Shown here piece by piece: positions 14,902 through 23,300 of a stretch of 32,487 nt of DNA. Position numbers and translations under genes: made by a program. Origin of the DNA: Coriobacteriia bacterium. Its GTDB lineage: Bacteria > Actinomycetota > Coriobacteriia > Coriobacteriales > UBA8131. The stretch covers positions 1-32,487 of the forward strand of contig WRBR01000012.1 of assembly GCA_009784425.1 (NCBI GenBank). Reading direction: 5' to 3'. Under the pieces are notes generated by a model. It had not been told where the DNA came from, ran no database searches, and worked only from the letters and a program-made list of their open reading frames with translations. Every line of letters starts with the position of its first letter. Position 1 is the stretch's first letter.

Positions 14902-15648
14902 TTAGCTTTCCGGGCTTACTTCGTCGCTGTCTGCCGGAGTTTCTTCTTTGCTTTCTATAAGACTTTCTGCGGGGCTTTCTTCTGCCCTTTCTGCCTTACT
15001 CTTGCGCATTTTCATGCGAGTGCGGATTATGCCATACAGCATCGGCATAAGGCTTATGAGCACTATGGCAATGATGACCAATTCAAAATGCTCAACCACA
15101 AAGGGTACTCCGCCAAAAAAGTGACCCAGCAAAGTAAAGAGCGCTACCCATAGTGAACCACCTATGATGTTGAACAAGGTAAAACGGGGAAAGCTCATGC
15201 GGCCTACCCCGGCAAGGAAGGGCGCAAAGGTTCTGAGGAACGGAAAAAAGCGCGTAAGCACAATGGCCACCGGGCCATACTTATCAATGAAGGCCTGTGT
15301 CTCTGCAATGCGCTTGGGGGTGAGCGACTTGACGCGCCCCGAGTCTATGATTGCCTGCCCTATCTTGCGGCCTATCCAATAATTGGAGGTGTTGCCCAGC
15401 ACGGCCGCAGTGATGAGCAAGCTGATCAAGACAACTATGTTGAGTCCGCCTCCCTCTGCGGTAAATACGCCGGCAGCAAAAAGCAGAGAGTCGCCCGGAA
15501 GAAAGGGCATAACAACGAGTCCTGTTTCCACAAAGATGATGGTAAAGAGCGGGGCATAAGCCCAAATGGGCCCAAGCGTGTTAATCCAGTCTGCGATAAA
15601 CTGCCGAGGGTCTCGCAGTAGGTCAATAAAAAACTGAATTATTTCCAT
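14902..15648 (-). CDS. DedA/SNARE-associated family membrane protein
   Basis: The 248-aa protein has the DedA pattern. It contains FVETGLVVMPFLPGDSLLFAAG, then GNTSNYWIGRKIG, then the conserved FFPFLRTFAPFLAGVGRMSFPRF-type block and a final pair of hydrophobic helices. Members are undecaprenyl-phosphate or phospholipid flippases/scramblases. That would complement uppP in lipid-carrier recycling, an inference. The C-terminal 35 residues are Glu/Ser-rich and hydrophilic. AGGA lies 5 nt before the ATG. Confidence 0.88.
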   Translation of the reverse strand: MEIIQFFIDLLRDPRQFIADWINTLGPIWAYAPLFTIIFVETGLVVMPFLPGDSLLFAAGVFTAEGGGLNIVVLISLLITAAVLGNTSNYWIGRKIGQAIIDSGRVKSLTPKRIAETQAFIDKYGPVAIVLTRFFPFLRTFAPFLAGVGRMSFPRFTLFNIIGGSLWVALFTLLGHFFGGVPFVVEHFELVIIAIVLISLMPMLYGIIRTRMKMRKSKAERAEESPAESLIESKEETPADSDEVSPES

Positions 15649-15717
15649 GTTATCCTTGCAGTATTAGTAGATAAGCGCTGTCACAAGGGGCTTACCCTGG
15701 GGGGTTTAGAATCAGGT

Positions 15718-15798
15718 GGCTTAGGCGCTCAACAGAGACCCCTTATGGCTGCTTCCGTCAAGACCTGACCAGGTTCGGAGTGTGCTGCCGCCCAAGCC
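15718..15798 (-). ncRNA. ffs: Small bacterial signal recognition particle RNA (4.5S type)
   Basis: On the minus strand, a 10-bp closing stem (GGCTTGGGCG with CGCCTAAGCC, one G-U) encloses the diagnostic domain IV. That domain includes ACCTGGTCAGGTC, then the GGAAGCAGCC internal-loop sequence. The apical tetraloop region reads CTTGACGG. At about 81 nt it is the short form without the Alu domain. Ends are set by the closing stem and may be a few bases longer. Confidence 0.92.
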
Positions 15799-15818
15799 GT
15801 GCACAATCCTACCACAAG

Positions 15819-15847
15819 CATTGTAATCCGCCCAGCTTTGTTATACT
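15819..15847 (+). promoter_or_regulatory. Possible tRNA-Gly promoter
   Basis: CATTGT (15819-15824) and TATACT (15842-15847) are separated by 17 bp and lie 14 bp upstream of the mature tRNA. The -10 match is good and the -35 weak. Confidence 0.4.
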
Positions 15848-15861
15848 TTGTTTGCTATTAA

Positions 15862-15936
15862 GCGGGCGTCGCCAAGTGGTAAGGCCCAAGCTTCCCAAGC
15901 TTGTATTCGCGGGTTCGAGTCCCGTCGCCCGCTCCA
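15862..15936 (+). tRNA. tRNA-Gly (anticodon CCC)
   Basis: The cloverleaf is complete. The acceptor is GCGGGCG/CGCCCGC, the D-arm GCC...GGC, and the anticodon stem CAAGC/GCTTG with loop TTCCCAA, giving anticodon CCC. The T-arm is CGGG-TTCGAGT-CCCG, and encoded CCA follows discriminator T. It reads GGG codons. Confidence 0.97.
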
Positions 15937-16016
15937 GTAAGTCTCTCAGCCTACTCCCAACAATTCCCGTAGCTTGTGATGAGCCTTGGCAAACTTGGAG
16001 TTGTTTTGTGCCAACT

Positions 16017-16697
16017 CTACCAGAGCTTATTGAGGGCTTCGCGGATTTCGTCTTCTGTTCCCTGTTTGCCCACTACGATGAGTGAGTCGCCGGGGTGTAG
16101 TATCGTGTCGCCTTTGACGATGCTCATGCTGTGGCCGTCGCCTACGGCAACCAGCAGGCTCTCTTCTGGCAGCAACTTGGCTATGTCGGCCACTTTCTTG
16201 CCCTTTGGAGTTTTGCTTTTGACCTTTGCAGCAAGGGTGATCTCTATAATGAGCAGATCTCCGTGAGTCATGGAGAGCAGTGCGTGCACCGCTCCTTCGG
16301 TCACCTCCAGCTCAATGAGGCGTGAGATGACCGTGGTGGACGAGACCACCTCTATGCCCAGGCTCCTGAAGATGCGATTGTTCTTGGGGTTGGAAACACG
16401 GGCTATGGCCCGCGGAACCCCAAATACCAGAGAGGCAATCTCGCAGGAGACCATGTTGACATCGTCGGCACCGGTAGTGGAGACAAAGATGTCGGCCTCC
16501 TCTATGCCTGCGTCGCGCTGTCTGTCAGAGTCGCAGCCATCGCCATGAATTAGGAGCACCTGCTGGGGAACGCGATGAGCGAGCTGCTCAATCTTTGCCT
16601 TGTTGATTTCTATGACGGAGACCTGGTGGCCATTCTTGTACAGGGTGTTGGCCAGTACTTCGCAGATCTTTCCGCCGCCATTGATTACGATTTGCAT
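16017..16697 (-). CDS. TrkA-type potassium uptake regulator, CeoC-like
   Basis: The 226-aa protein has an N-terminal Rossmann RCK_N domain and a C-terminal RCK_C domain (DTILHPGDSLIVVGK near the end). It would gate a Trk/Ktr potassium channel according to bound nucleotide. The nucleotide loop reads INGGGKICEVLANTL, close to but not exactly GxGxxG. The adenosine-binding Glu is in VSVIEINKAKIEQL. The start at 16697 is preferred to 16748 because GCAGGAG precedes it and the upstream extension overlaps the previous gene. No channel gene is visible in the window. Confidence 0.85.
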   Translation of the reverse strand: MQIVINGGGKICEVLANTLYKNGHQVSVIEINKAKIEQLAHRVPQQVLLIHGDGCDSDRQRDAGIEEADIFVSTTGADDVNMVSCEIASLVFGVPRAIARVSNPKNNRIFRSLGIEVVSSTTVISRLIELEVTEGAVHALLSMTHGDLLIIEITLAAKVKSKTPKGKKVADIAKLLPEESLLVAVGDGHSMSIVKGDTILHPGDSLIVVGKQGTEDEIREALNKLW

Positions 16698-16710
16698 AGC
16701 TACTCCTGCA

Positions 16711-17364
16711 CTACGACATGTAGGTAGAGAACTCTTCCAATAAATCATTTCTTATGCAGGCGATGACTGTGTCGCCCTCGTAGAGTATGCTGTCTTTTGT
16801 AGGGATGGAGCTGTAGTGGTCGCTCTTTCTCTCAAAGGCAACTATCCTGATTTCGTGGTCTCGCTCAAGCTCAGACACGCTGATGCTGTTGCCTTGGCGC
16901 GAGGAAAGATCCAGGGCAAAACGCATGAGATCAAACTGACCAAGCGACTCAATGAACTTGCCGCGGGCCGCCATGACCTTACTGTACATCTCCTCGGCTA
17001 CCAGGGTGGTTCCGCACACATAGTCTAGGCCCAGCTGCAGATACGCATTGGTTCTGTCGGGGCTGTAGAGACGGGCCAATACGTAGGGGACCTCAAACAG
17101 CTTGCGCCCTACCTCGGCAATCATCAGGTTGGAGCTGTCTTGATTGGTGACCGCGCAGAGTACGTCTGCCTCTTCTACACCTGCCTCAATCAAAACGTCC
17201 TCATCAAAGCCCACGCCTGTCAGGGTGCTGCCTTCATAGCTGGAGCCCAGGTTGTCAAACTTTGCAGCATTGGTATCCACCACCACCACATTGTTCTCTC
17301 CCTGAGAAAACAAGGTTGCCAGTTGAGAGCCTACCCTACCGCACCCCACAACAATTATGTTCAC
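16711..17364 (-). CDS. TrkA-type potassium uptake regulator, CeoB-like
   Basis: The 217-aa protein has a canonical nucleotide loop GCGRVGSQLA near residue 8, the acidic strand end VVVVDTNAAKFDNL, and a C-terminal RCK_C ending DSILYEGDTVIACI. It lies 13 nt ahead of the CeoC-like gene. The tandem pair of full-length single-copy TrkA proteins is typical of actinobacterial ceoB-ceoC loci, and the two probably form a hetero-oligomeric ring. Its upstream region contains a long inverted repeat (17395-17515) that could be its leader or an operator. Confidence 0.87.
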   Translation of the reverse strand: MNIIVVGCGRVGSQLATLFSQGENNVVVVDTNAAKFDNLGSSYEGSTLTGVGFDEDVLIEAGVEEADVLCAVTNQDSSNLMIAEVGRKLFEVPYVLARLYSPDRTNAYLQLGLDYVCGTTLVAEEMYSKVMAARGKFIESLGQFDLMRFALDLSSRQGNSISVSELERDHEIRIVAFERKSDHYSSIPTKDSILYEGDTVIACIRNDLLEEFSTYMS

Positions 17365-17394
17365 AGAATCCGCCTTTGCTTTCTTTTACGTATG

Positions 17395-17515
17395 GGCTTT
17401 CTGTGAGCGAGTAGCTTGGCTTGATAATCAGGTTCGTGGTTGAGGGAGTGTATACACAATACATGACCGAAACCCGGTTCTGATTAGAAAGCCAAGATGC
17501 CGCTCACAGGAAGCC
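17395..17515. other. Long imperfect inverted repeat with nested stem, possible structured RNA
   Basis: The outer arms 17395-17422 and 17489-17515 pair almost throughout, with a small internal disruption. Inside them GA/GA forms a symmetric internal loop when read on the plus strand. Next, TAATCAG (17425-17431) pairs with CTGATTA (17480-17486). The apical region includes GTGTATACAC. It sits between the CeoB-like gene and the zinc-ribbon terminator and encodes no protein. It does not match any riboswitch I can recall. Confidence 0.5.
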
Positions 17516-17537
17516 TCTTTCATCTAGTGGTGACCCA

Positions 17538-17570
17538 ACAAAAACGCCGTCTATAACATTATAGACGGCG
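17538..17570 (-). terminator. Rho-independent terminator of the zinc-ribbon gene
   Basis: A perfect 12-bp stem, CGCCGTCTATAA (17545-17556) with its complement (17559-17570), is followed on the minus strand by TTTTTGTT. It lies 39 bp past the stop codon. Confidence 0.9.
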
Positions 17571-17608
17571 CTCAGGCAGTTCTTTCGTGAAATTGCCGGT
17601 CTCTCAGG

Positions 17609-17755
17609 CTAGGCCTTTTTGATGAAGAGATTCAGCTTGCCACCACAAGTGGGGCAGGTCCCCTTAAGCATAGGACGACCGTTCTTGGACGTAACCTCGG
17701 TAACATCCTGCATTTCTTTCTTGGTCTTGCACTTAACACAATACGCTTCTGACAT
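17609..17755 (-). CDS. 48-aa DUF5679-like zinc-ribbon protein
   Basis: The small protein begins MSEAYCVKCKTKKEM, continues VTSKNGRPMLKGTCPTCGG, and ends NLFIKKA. CxxC pairs at C6/C9 and C34/C37 form a treble-clef or zinc-ribbon site. The YCVKCK...NGRP...G-x-CP-x-CG pattern matches DUF5679, a small domain also found attached to topoisomerases. GTGGAGG precedes the ATG, and a strong terminator follows the stop, so it is its own transcription unit. Function is unknown. Confidence 0.85.
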   Translation of the reverse strand: MSEAYCVKCKTKKEMQDVTEVTSKNGRPMLKGTCPTCGGKLNLFIKKA

Positions 17756-17928
17756 AAAAAACCTCCACTTATCATTTTTTACTTTTTCCGCTCACAGCGC
17801 TTTTGTCAATTGCGCTGAATGCAGTTTTGCAAATAACCTGCGTAATGATACTAGAAAGTCCTCAACTTAGGAAGCACAGATTTGCTCAATGTGCATTTCT
17901 CAAGTATCAGCAGTGTTCTAACTCATAT

Positions 17929-20787
17929 TTAGGCAGACTTTATGACCTCAACTACCAGCTCGGAGACTTCCCGCAGGTTTTCTTCGTCAAGGATGTCGAG
18001 GCGGTCGCCTTTTGAGCGCCAGCCTATCGGAATCTTATCGCCAAGCCCAACAACCGAGATTGCTCTATAGCCTGAGGCAAGGGCAACCGCTGCGTCGGAG
18101 GTATAGCTGGTGAAGCCGGCAGGAGAAATAGCAATCCCCAGTGCGTCGGCGGCAGATTTGATAAGACCCTGGAGGCGATGATCGGTGCCCTTGGGAACAA
18201 AACTGCCCTCGGCCATTGTGTAGCAGAGGTCGCCGGCGCCTATGCCGTCTAGGTTGATGATCAGCGCGCTTTTAAGATCGCGCTCGTATTCAGCCAACAG
18301 TTGCTTGATGCCGGTGTTTCTGTTTTCATGCGAACCCACGGCAACAATCCAGACCTCACGGTCAATCAGCACAGAGCTAAAGCTTGCAAGTGCTTCGGCG
18401 TTGATTTCTTCTGAGGCTCCGCCGTAGGCGCCGCCCTTCCAGCCGTCGTCATCTTCTTCAGAGAAGTTTTCCCAGCGGCCAATATTGGAGCCCTCGGAGC
18501 GAGCATCAAAACTCTCATCTACTCCCAGCCAAGAGGCAGGAGAAGAGTCGAGGTCTTCGCTCTTGCGTGAACCCGAAAGCCTGTCGCCCAAACTGCCAAA
18601 GAACGACTTGGTGCGGCTGTTGGGTATATCCATCACGCGGGGCGGGTTGCCTCCTGTGCTCTCTTGGGAGCCCCAAGAAGCAGAGGTGTCTGCATCGTCG
18701 ATGTAGATGTCTTGCTCGTCATCGTGATACTGAAAGAGTTCTTCTCCCACGGGCTTCATGATGCCGGTAACTCCCAAGGGCGCAAACGACCCGGTGTTGG
18801 AGATCCTGTTTTCGCCGTCTGCCAGCTCTTCTGCATCAACGACCGGATGCTGGTCAAAGGCTGCCTGCTGCGTGGGGATTGCGCCGGAACTACCCAAAGA
18901 CAAGGTGGGCAGATTGCGCAGATTATCGTGCGCAGGAATGTCAGGGGCTTTGGTTGCCACGGCGTGCTCCAGTGTAGACGCGCTTTTTGGCAGGCGCGAT
19001 CTGAGCGGAGGCTTAACTGTGGGGTCTGAGGTCAGGCGGTCGATGCCCGAAAAATCAGCGTTAAGGGTTGTTGGTGGCTCAGCGAGGGGCACCGATTTTT
19101 GCTCGGGCTCTGGCTGGATATCGGCCGCCAATTGTGCGTGCTCGGGATCTGCGGCAATTGAGGACACCGCCACTCCAGCGGCTACTCCAGCGGCTACTCC
19201 GGCAGCTACTCCGGCGGCAACTCCCGCTGCAACCGCAGTTTCCTCCGGTGAAAAGGCACGCGGCCTCTCCCTCTCGGTTACCTGGGTCTCAGGTGCTGTT
19301 TCTATGGAGGCTACTGGCCTTCTGGGAGCCACTGCTTCTGAGGCTATCGTGGCATCAGCAGATGCCACAATCTCCGGCTCGGGCTTTCTCACCCTTCTGG
19401 GCTCAGGTTTTGGCTCCGCCGCGTAGTCATTTGGGTCGTCAGCAAAACGTGAGCGGGTTACGTGAAGATCCTTCTTGGTTGAAGTGTCTCTTTCTGTTTC
19501 TTTCTTTGCTGCGTTTTTGGCATCGACAAACCATGCCGGCAAGCCGTCTTTGGTCTTGCTGCTGGCGGCTTCAGCTTGGTCTTGCGTAACGCGCTCCTGC
19601 TCTTCTCTCTCGGCAAGCGTGCCCCTCACGCGAATGGCAGGATTTTCGGTAGCTCCCTGCTCTATCCTCGAGATGGAAGCCCTTGCGGCGGCGGAATCGC
19701 TACTCATGTCAGCTGTTCCAATAATGGACGCTTCCTCCGCAAAGCTCGCTGACCTCGGTTCTCCTTCAAAGGGGCCTTCAGCCTGGTCTCTTTGCGTTGC
19801 TCTGGTTGTTGGCACGGCTCTGCGGGGCTTCCAGCCTTCCGCTCCTTCAACAGGGCCGTCTTGGTACTCAAGGCCTTGTGCCAGCTCGTCGTCTTCCAAA
19901 GGCTTGGTGGACTTTCTTCCAATTATGTCTTTGGCGCGGGAGAAAAGCTCTCCAGTTGCCCCGCTCACCTTTGCCAAGGTTGCGGTTCTGGGAGCACGCG
20001 TGCGAGCCGTTGCTTCGCCGCTTTCCGGAGCCTCCGAGCCTCGGCTTTTTCTTTCTGTGGAGGACTGCTCTCTCGTTCTTGCCCCCATCAATACTTCTGC
20101 AACACCCATGAGAGCAGCAACACCGGAGGCGTTGCAGTTGGCTCCATGACTATAGGGCATAAAGAGGTTGATTGCTTCAACGATGAGCGCAAGAATCAAG
20201 ATGATTCCGATTATCAGGCAGACAACTTTCAGCAAGAGCAAAATGAGCTCGGGAAAAGGAAAGAGCGTGAGGATGACAAACAGCGCCAATGCAACGAGAC
20301 ATACTCGTATGACCTTTTCAATCAGGGGAAAGAAAGGTGCAACCTGGGGTATGCCCTGCACAAGCGTGCGGCCGGCATCATAGTGGGCTATCACCACTAC
20401 CTTGCGACGTGGGTCGGCGCCCTCAGGGATGTATCGGGCAACGACGTTTTGGCTGGTGCTCTTTGCAAAGATGTTAAAGAACGGACTAAAGTCCAAAACA
20501 TCCAGGGCCAATAAAACCACAGCAGCCAAGGCAAGCAGGCAAGCCAGTGGAGCCAACTGAATAAAATTGAAAACTATCTCTGCAGCCAAGACGCCAAGCA
20601 CCAGGTACAAAACCTTTAACCAGCTTGTGCTTCTGACAGTAGGAAAGTCCTGGAGCCACGTGTCCAAGCCTAGGCCTTCAAGGTTTGAAGCTATGAGTTC
20701 CGCAGCCTCATGTTCTCCATTTGATCCACCCGGGCGGGGGCCAATATTGGTAACCAGTTCGTCTGCGTAATTTACCAACCTCTGCAT
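17929..20787 (-). CDS. Membrane-embedded M28-like peptidase with a 540-residue disordered insert
   Basis: The 952-aa protein is split by an insert. Residues 1-235 hold an N-terminal peptidase segment, TM helices at about 57-78, 80-100, 160-177 and 180-208, the metal-ligand motif AHYD (H135, D137), and SHGANCNASGVA at 214-224. Residues about 785-952 hold the C-terminal half (EVWIVAVGSHENRNTG, LIINLDGIGAGD). In M28 enzymes the second motif is usually GANDNASG with a bridging Asp. Here it reads Cys (C218). The last His ligand is also not obvious, so it may be a pseudoenzyme. The middle about 540 residues are Ser/Glu/Pro/Ala-rich with a run of AAGV repeats. GAAAAGGAGG precedes the ATG. It lies last in the glmM operon. 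Confidence 0.7.
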   Translation of the reverse strand: MQRLVNYADELVTNIGPRPGGSNGEHEAAELIASNLEGLGLDTWLQDFPTVRSTSWLKVLYLVLGVLAAEIVFNFIQLAPLACLLALAAVVLLALDVLDFSPFFNIFAKSTSQNVVARYIPEGADPRRKVVVIAHYDAGRTLVQGIPQVAPFFPLIEKVIRVCLVALALFVILTLFPFPELILLLLKVVCLIIGIILILALIVEAINLFMPYSHGANCNASGVAALMGVAEVLMGARTREQSSTERKSRGSEAPESGEATARTRAPRTATLAKVSGATGELFSRAKDIIGRKSTKPLEDDELAQGLEYQDGPVEGAEGWKPRRAVPTTRATQRDQAEGPFEGEPRSASFAEEASIIGTADMSSDSAAARASISRIEQGATENPAIRVRGTLAEREEQERVTQDQAEAASSKTKDGLPAWFVDAKNAAKKETERDTSTKKDLHVTRSRFADDPNDYAAEPKPEPRRVRKPEPEIVASADATIASEAVAPRRPVASIETAPETQVTERERPRAFSPEETAVAAGVAAGVAAGVAAGVAAGVAVSSIAADPEHAQLAADIQPEPEQKSVPLAEPPTTLNADFSGIDRLTSDPTVKPPLRSRLPKSASTLEHAVATKAPDIPAHDNLRNLPTLSLGSSGAIPTQQAAFDQHPVVDAEELADGENRISNTGSFAPLGVTGIMKPVGEELFQYHDDEQDIYIDDADTSASWGSQESTGGNPPRVMDIPNSRTKSFFGSLGDRLSGSRKSEDLDSSPASWLGVDESFDARSEGSNIGRWENFSEEDDDGWKGGAYGGASEEINAEALASFSSVLIDREVWIVAVGSHENRNTGIKQLLAEYERDLKSALIINLDGIGAGDLCYTMAEGSFVPKGTDHRLQGLIKSAADALGIAISPAGFTSYTSDAAVALASGYRAISVVGLGDKIPIGWRSKGDRLDILDEENLREVSELVVEVIKSA
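19169..19232 (-). repeat. 12-bp tandem repeat encoding AAGV units
   Basis: About five copies of a GCAGCYGGAGTAGCC-type phase (12-bp period) encode AGVAAGVAAGV within the disordered insert of the M28-like protein. The copies differ at third positions. Confidence 0.75.
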
Positions 20788-20852
20788 TTTGGTCCTCCTT
20801 TTCGGCCTCTCTTAGAAACCGTTTTGAGCAAAGTGCGAGCGAAATTGCACTA

Positions 20853-23300
20853 CTATTGTACCTCTGTTTGCGTTTCTACGCCCACGTACTCGCGAATAAA
20901 CCAGTCTGCGTCAACAGCATTGGCTCGCGCGGAATTATATTTTGCGAGCGCCTGCGCAATGGCAGCGTCATATGCTTCGGTAATCATGGAGAGCGGCTCT
21001 GAGGGTATTTGACTGGCTGCGTGAACCACGGCCGCATCTTTCAGTTGAAACTCTTCATTCTTGATATTAACCAGTTCAAGGTTTCTGTCAAAGAGGGCTT
21101 GATCTGCGGCAATGGCCAGTTCGATGGATTCGATTTTTAGTACAAGATAGTCAAAAACCGTGCTGTAGTCCGCATCAGGAAACTCCTCCTGTGCCTGAGT
21201 GAGCAGCTCTTCTGCTGCGGCAAGGCTCTCCAAAACCGCGTTGTTGCGCGTTATTGCCTCTTGCAGCGCACGATAGCCACCACTTCTTGAAAGTTCGGCG
21301 GTTGCCCTGAGCTCTAAGTCAGCAGCCAGAATGATTGTCCAGGCTTCGCCAAAAAGAATTGCAGAATTCATTGCTGCTATGTCCATAGTGATGATGACCT
21401 CGCCGCTGGTGAGCATGTCGATTTTGTTGACCGCCGCATTGATGACGTGCTGAGCGAGCTCTTTGTCATCATCGGAGGTGAACAGCTTAATTGCGGTGCG
21501 GGCCTGGTCTTCTGCTGAACTGAGGGTCTCCAGCGTTGGTGGCACTCGCTCCAAAAGCACCCGGCGCTCACTCAGATTATCCTGGGTGACCTCCGTAGTA
21601 ATGGCTGCGTCAAGTGACACCACAACCACGTCGCTCTCCTGAATCAGGGCAATAGCCTCATCCAAGAGCTCGTAGCCTAGGGTGCGGTTTTCTTCTCGTT
21701 GCTGAGCTTGCGATGCGAGGACAAAGTAGGTAACTGCTCCACTCACTATAATCACTGCCAAAATGATGGCTATGAGTATTGGCCAGCGCCGCCTGTTGGG
21801 AATGGTGATCTCTGGCGCTTCTACCTGGTCAAACATATCCTCGGCTTCATTGAAGTCTTGAAACAACTCTTGGTCTTCGTACTCTACGTATTCATCCTCA
21901 ATGAGCGTTTCGAGAAACTCATCGCTGGAAGGAAAGGGCTCCGGAATCTTGGGGAGCAGGAAAGAGGGAGCTTCTTCTTCTGCTTCTTCTACTTCTTCCA
22001 AGTGGCGTGCGGATGGCTTGGGCAGTGAGAGCCTTCTTTTTCTTCTCTCAAAAGCTTGAGGCCTAGTGGCTCCTCTACGAGCCGGAAGCTCCTCGTTTAG
22101 GGGCTGAGCGGGAATCGCACTGAGTGGTGCGGTGATGTCAGCTTGTGTAGGCTCAGGGTCTACTGGTGGTTTATCGATGATTCGTTTTTCTGTCGCAGGC
22201 CTTGACCTTCTGGGCAGCACCTCTTCTTGCTGTTCGATTAGAGGCTCAATTACAGGCTCGATTACCGGTTCGATTACCGGTTCGATTACCGGTTCGATTA
22301 CCGGTTCGATTACATAGCGCTTTGGTTTTTCTGCCGGCTTTTCTGTAACTCGTTGTTCCTCTGCAAACCTTGACCTTCTGGGTGCCACTTCTTCTTGCGG
22401 TACAACAACAGGTTCAATTACCGGCTTGGCCACCGGTTCAATTACCGGTTCAATTACCGGTTCAATTACCGGTTCAATTACCGGTTCAATAACTGGCTTG
22501 GCCACCGGTTCAATTACCGGCTCAATAATCGGTTCAATAACATAGCGCCTTGGCTTTTCTACCGGCTCCTCAATAACGGGCTCTTTTGCCTGGAGCTCCT
22601 TCTCTGCTCTGAGTTTCTCGGCAATCCTCTCGGCAATAGAAGGCTCGATTTTTGTCACTGGTTTTTTGGGAAGTTGTTTTTCTGCCGGAGGCTCCGAGCT
22701 TGCGGTGAGTTTGTCGATAACTCGTTCTGTGGCTGAAGGTTCTGACATTGCTGCGAGTTTGTCGATGGTTGTCTCAGCAGCAGGAGGTGTGGCTAATACC
22801 GAAGGAGCATCCGAAGCTGAAGGCTTTAGTGTTGCCAAAAGCTGCTCGGCTTTAATCTTATAACTGGGTGTCACCGTTTCTGTTGCCGGCTTTTCTGCCA
22901 TTGGAGGTGCCGGAGGCGCTTCTTTCACAATCGGTGCAACCGGTATCTGAGGTATGGGGGGTCTTTGTTGCAGAGTTGTCTTAGGCGGCGCAGCGGGTTT
23001 TTTTGGAGTAAAGGGCTCGGGCTTTGTGGGAGGGGCTGGCTCTGGCTCCGGTCTGGGTTGTGTGCGTTTAGTGTCAGGAGGCTCAGGGGTCTCTTTTGGT
23101 GCCTCAGCAAAAAGATCCATGAGGCTGAGTTGATCAGTAAAAACCGGCGTTGTTTTTGCCTGCCTGGCAGGCTGCCTGGAATCCTGTTTGGCAGAAGATT
23201 CTTCTGATGAAGACGGCTTACTTACCGGCTCCGGCGTAAGAGAGTCGCCTTCGTCTGGCTCTTGTACGGAGCCGCTATAACCTGACGTGTGATTACTCAT
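20853..23300 (-). CDS. Single-pass membrane protein with VIEP repeats and helical extracytoplasmic domain
   Basis: The 815-aa protein starts at the ATG of an ATGA overlap with the glmM stop. Upstream TTG is possible but lacks support. Residues 1-500 are hydrophilic and Pro/Glu-rich, with two blocks of repeated VIEP(V/I)IEP. One hydrophobic helix follows at about 503-525 (RRRWPILIAIILAVIIV), positively charged on its N-side, so the repeat half is cytoplasmic. The remaining 290 residues are Ala/Glu/Leu-rich and predicted helical, with no Cys, and lie outside. I recognise no enzyme domain. Position between glmM and a membrane peptidase suggests an envelope role, as inference only. Confidence 0.75.
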   Translation of the reverse strand: MSNHTSGYSGSVQEPDEGDSLTPEPVSKPSSSEESSAKQDSRQPARQAKTTPVFTDQLSLMDLFAEAPKETPEPPDTKRTQPRPEPEPAPPTKPEPFTPKKPAAPPKTTLQQRPPIPQIPVAPIVKEAPPAPPMAEKPATETVTPSYKIKAEQLLATLKPSASDAPSVLATPPAAETTIDKLAAMSEPSATERVIDKLTASSEPPAEKQLPKKPVTKIEPSIAERIAEKLRAEKELQAKEPVIEEPVEKPRRYVIEPIIEPVIEPVAKPVIEPVIEPVIEPVIEPVIEPVAKPVIEPVVVPQEEVAPRRSRFAEEQRVTEKPAEKPKRYVIEPVIEPVIEPVIEPVIEPVIEPLIEQQEEVLPRRSRPATEKRIIDKPPVDPEPTQADITAPLSAIPAQPLNEELPARRGATRPQAFERRKRRLSLPKPSARHLEEVEEAEEEAPSFLLPKIPEPFPSSDEFLETLIEDEYVEYEDQELFQDFNEAEDMFDQVEAPEITIPNRRRWPILIAIILAVIIVSGAVTYFVLASQAQQREENRTLGYELLDEAIALIQESDVVVVSLDAAITTEVTQDNLSERRVLLERVPPTLETLSSAEDQARTAIKLFTSDDDKELAQHVINAAVNKIDMLTSGEVIITMDIAAMNSAILFGEAWTIILAADLELRATAELSRSGGYRALQEAITRNNAVLESLAAAEELLTQAQEEFPDADYSTVFDYLVLKIESIELAIAADQALFDRNLELVNIKNEEFQLKDAAVVHAASQIPSEPLSMITEAYDAAIAQALAKYNSARANAVDADWFIREYVGVETQTEVQ
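22234..22315 (-). repeat. VIEP-encoding 12-bp tandem repeat, block 1
   Basis: About six consecutive 12-bp units (plus-strand CGATTACCGGTT) encode VIEP. Units are identical or nearly so at the centre, indicating recent expansion or ongoing homogenisation. Confidence 0.88.
22405..22545 (-). repeat. VIEP-encoding 12-bp tandem repeat, block 2
   Basis: About eleven units of AATTACCGGTTC-type sequence encode VIEP, interrupted twice by AKP (plus-strand GGCTTGGCCACC). Flanking sequence RYVIEP and the PRRSR tract recurs around both blocks, so a roughly 80-residue segment containing the repeat was itself duplicated. Confidence 0.88.

Noticed and set aside
18758-20149. Two 220-aa open frames antisense to the M28-like insert
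   Set aside because: Low-complexity Ser/Ala/Glu coding lacks stops on the reverse strand; the peptides are equally low in complexity.
22234-22545. CRISPR array
   Set aside because: The 12-bp units are contiguous, in frame and without unique spacers; they encode VIEP repeats.
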